DNA of 41,248 bases from the NCBI RefSeq assembly GCF_016428595.1, contig NZ_JAELVQ010000030.1, positions 1 to 41,248 on the forward strand, written 5' to 3'. The translations under genes and the position numbers were made by a program. Within the stretch, counting starts at the first letter, position 1. The number at the start of each line of letters is the position of its first letter. A model generated the notes under the pieces. That model made no database searches, was not told where the DNA came from, and saw only the letters and a list, made by a program, of their open reading frames with translations. This document shows, piece by piece, positions 39,543 through 41,248 of this stretch. The DNA comes from Snuella sedimenti (GTDB lineage Bacteria; Bacteroidota; Bacteroidia; Flavobacteriales; Flavobacteriaceae).

Positions 39543-41039
39543 ATGAATACATGTTTTAAATATATTTTGATAATTGTAATAATGTTGTCCTTTAGTGGCT
39601 GCAGTGAAGAAACCATTGACAACCTTTCTAAAGGAAAAATAGCTGGGAAAGTTGTTGTTAAGGGGGCTAATACTCCTTTGGGAAATGTTAAGATATCTAC
39701 AAACCCAAGTTCGAGTACAGTGTTTACGAATGATGATGGAGAATTTTTATTAGAAGATGTTGTGGCAGACCAATACTCTGTTCAGGCTGAGAAAGAGGGA
39801 TATCTAACCAGCTTTGAAGGGGTAAAAGTGCAAGTGAATACAAGTATTAGCGTTGTGTTTGAAATGGAGGTGGAAACTGCTAAAAACAAAGCCCCTAATG
39901 TACCTCAAATTATGGAACCATCCGATATGGCTATAGATGTAGATATAGATGTTCAATTGAAATGGGTAGCCACAGACCCAGAAAACGATAAGTTAACCTA
40001 CGAATTAGAAATCAGAAACGATAAAGACAATGAAATACTAAAATTCAGCAATATTGAGGATACCTTGTTTAATGTTACTGGATTACGATACGGGCTAAAA
40101 TATTTTTGGCAAGTGAGTGCCTCCGACGCTATAAATGAGCCAGCAATAAGTGCTGTAAATTCTTTTGAAACACTAAAGTTTCCAGCAAATCGGTTTTTGT
40201 TTGTAAGACAAATAGAAGGTAATAATGTGATTTTTTCAGCTGATGCAAATGGTAACGAGCTGCAATTAACACCTGCTACAATGAACAGTTGGAGGCCTAG
40301 AAAAAATTTAGCTAAAAATAAAATAGCATTTTTGGCTACTGAAGGTTCTAAAACCCATATTTATACAATGGATCCAGATGGATCAAATATATTTAAAGTT
40401 ACCTCGGCTATCCCGGTCAATGGTTTTAACCTAGATCAAATGGGATTTTCTTGGTCTAAAAATGGAAGCCGTTTAATTTATCCAAACTTCGATATATTGT
40501 ATACCATAAATTCTGACGGATCTGGTTTGCAAGAGATATATAAAACACTAGATGGGAGTTTAATTTCGGAATGTGTTTTAAGTGAGGACGATAGCCTTAT
40601 AGTGCTTAAAACGAATGATGTTAGTGGTTATGGCGTTTCAATATATACAATCAACTCTTCTGGAACGGTGTTGCATAGTGTACTGGAAAATGTTTTAGGA
40701 GCTGCAGGAGGTTTGGATATAACTGTGGACAATAAAAAAATATTGTATTGGTACGATGTTTCAGGTTTTGAAAACGCTACCTATAGACAACTTAATTCGA
40801 GTGTTTATTTACATGAATTTGCTTCATCTACAAAGGTGCTCGTGTCAAGTCAAAAACAAGCAGGTTTTAATGACATAGACCCCCGTTTTTCACCTAACGA
40901 CGCAGAAGTTATTTTTATGCAGACTTCGAATGATGGAATATCGCAAAAGGACATTTTAAAAGTAAAACTTTCGGAGCTGGATGATGTCAACTCAAGAACA
41001 ATACTTTTTAGCAATGCTGAAATGCCGGATTGGGAATAG
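39543..41039 (+). CDS. Lipoprotein with carboxypeptidase-regulatory, FN3-like and TolB-like propeller domains
   Basis: 498 residues from ATG 39543. An in-frame ATG at 39507 overlaps csgG, but the signal peptide M-N-T-C-F-K-Y-I-L-I-I-V begins at 39543 and ends at the lipobox S-F-S-G-C. Domains: carboxypeptidase-regulatory-like (G-K-V-V-V-K-G-A-N-T-P-L, next ~70 residues), FN3-like (P-S-D-M-A-I-D-V-D-I-D-V-Q-L-K-W), then about 290 residues of TolB/WD40-like beta-propeller with D-A-N-G, D-P-D-G-S-N and S-D-G-S-G-L blades and a terminal D-P-R-F-S-P-N-D. No enzyme motif. As the last gene of the curli operon it may bind fibres or cell-surface glycans (inference). Followed by a terminator and the right IS copy. 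Confidence 0.75.
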   Translation: MNTCFKYILIIVIMLSFSGCSEETIDNLSKGKIAGKVVVKGANTPLGNVKISTNPSSSTVFTNDDGEFLLEDVVADQYSVQAEKEGYLTSFEGVKVQVNTSISVVFEMEVETAKNKAPNVPQIMEPSDMAIDVDIDVQLKWVATDPENDKLTYELEIRNDKDNEILKFSNIEDTLFNVTGLRYGLKYFWQVSASDAINEPAISAVNSFETLKFPANRFLFVRQIEGNNVIFSADANGNELQLTPATMNSWRPRKNLAKNKIAFLATEGSKTHIYTMDPDGSNIFKVTSAIPVNGFNLDQMGFSWSKNGSRLIYPNFDILYTINSDGSGLQEIYKTLDGSLISECVLSEDDSLIVLKTNDVSGYGVSIYTINSSGTVLHSVLENVLGAAGGLDITVDNKKILYWYDVSGFENATYRQLNSSVYLHEFASSTKVLVSSQKQAGFNDIDPRFSPNDAEVIFMQTSNDGISQKDILKVKLSELDDVNSRTILFSNAEMPDWE

Positions 41040-41069
41040 AGCATTAAAAACTTAAGACCTGACTGAAGG

Positions 41070-41098
41070 AGCGTGTAAATTTTTTGCACGCTTTTTTT
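41070..41098 (+). terminator. Terminator of the curli operon
   Basis: AGCGTG (41070-41075) pairs with CACGCT (41087-41092), followed by TTTTTT, 31 bp past the last curli-operon stop. Confidence 0.75.
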
Positions 41099-41128
41099 GT
41101 TGTCCATTGTGTGGTGTAAAAAATATTG

Positions 41129-41248
41129 CTAAGTACATGACAAAAATTGAAATAAGTTAGTATCATATTGATTTTCAGAATTTAATAAAGCGTTTGCAAT
41201 AAACGAGAGCCCATATTTAAAAATACTTTTGGCTTTTCTTCCATGTTT
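41129..41248 (-). pseudogene. 3' end of an insertion-sequence transposase gene (right copy, continues outside the window)
   Basis: The - strand frame encodes the last 39 residues, starting K-H-G-R-K-A-K-S-I-F-K-Y-G-L and ending F-L-S-C-T, with its stop at 41131-41129. It is 114/119 identical to the inverted copy at 1-119; G-R-K here versus R-R-K at the left. Whether the gene is intact cannot be judged because it runs out of the window. IS4-type membership is inferred from memory of similar C-termini. Confidence 0.6.

Noticed and set aside
1-41248. Treating the end repeats as terminal inverted repeats of one 41-kb transposon
   Set aside because: Each repeat is the 3' tail of a transposase gene that continues outward, so they are two separate IS copies, and the DNA between them is mostly ordinary chromosome.

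Overview
The window is AT-rich, compact DNA from a member of the Flavobacteriaceae (Bacteroidota), most likely a marine polysaccharide degrader. Evidence: matches to the Bacteroidota promoter consensus (TTG, about 20 nt, TAnnTTTG), no obvious Shine-Dalgarno sequences, GH116/GH172/DUF6786/sulfatase/GH29 genes, bacillithiol deacetylase BshB1, a BlaI/M56 pair fused to TonB-plug-like domains, type II and type III glutamine synthetases side by side, and a Bacteroidota-type curli operon.

Layout. Both ends (1-119, + strand; 41129-41248, - strand) carry the 3' tail of the same transposase gene, pointing inward. The left copy cuts a DUF6786 gene (120-851). 1143-5963 is a three-gene glycosidase operon (GH5-like lipoprotein, GH116, GH172 lipoprotein), followed by an EEP-fold hydrolase, a Nudix hydrolase and, on the other strand, a half-size TauE/SafE protein. 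8536-16813 (- strand) is a seven-gene L-fucose/sulfated-fucan operon: TetR regulator, SSS symporter, two-domain mutarotase, sulfatase, Gfo/Idh/MocA oxidoreductase, GH29 fucosidase and L-fuconate dehydratase. A 38-bp perfect palindrome overlaps the inferred TetR promoter. 16950-24630 is housekeeping: HAD phosphatase/mutase, RlmF, DUF2490, PckA with an SLC13 transporter, BshB1 and tRNA-His. 25820-29489 is a BlaI/BlaR1-like module with a nearby secreted protein. A CaCA exchanger and divergent GSII/GSIII genes follow. 34786-41039 is a curli-type amyloid secretion operon: CsgA-like, CsgB-like, CsgE with a CsgH-like N-terminus, CsgF, CsgG with an added barrel, and a propeller lipoprotein.

The least expected signal lies between genes. 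Eight copies of two related leader repeats (family A: 901-1054, 8276-8426, 19432-19574, 25078-25228; family B: 5989-6174, 23543-23634, 25226-25319, 37940-38062) sit directly before start codons of unrelated genes. Family A holds a conserved 17-codon micro-ORF, then three segments in which the middle one can pair either with the upstream one or with the segment containing the next start codon. One copy changes both sides of the start-codon stem together (C-G to U-A). This looks like a mobile translation or attenuation switch; in one place a B copy and an A copy are stacked. A third repeat family (C) supplies the first ~33 codons of the GH29 reading frame.

Function names for the large enzymes rest on visible motifs and recalled family features. 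No database search was possible. The switch model, the operators and the CsgH-like domain are inferences.
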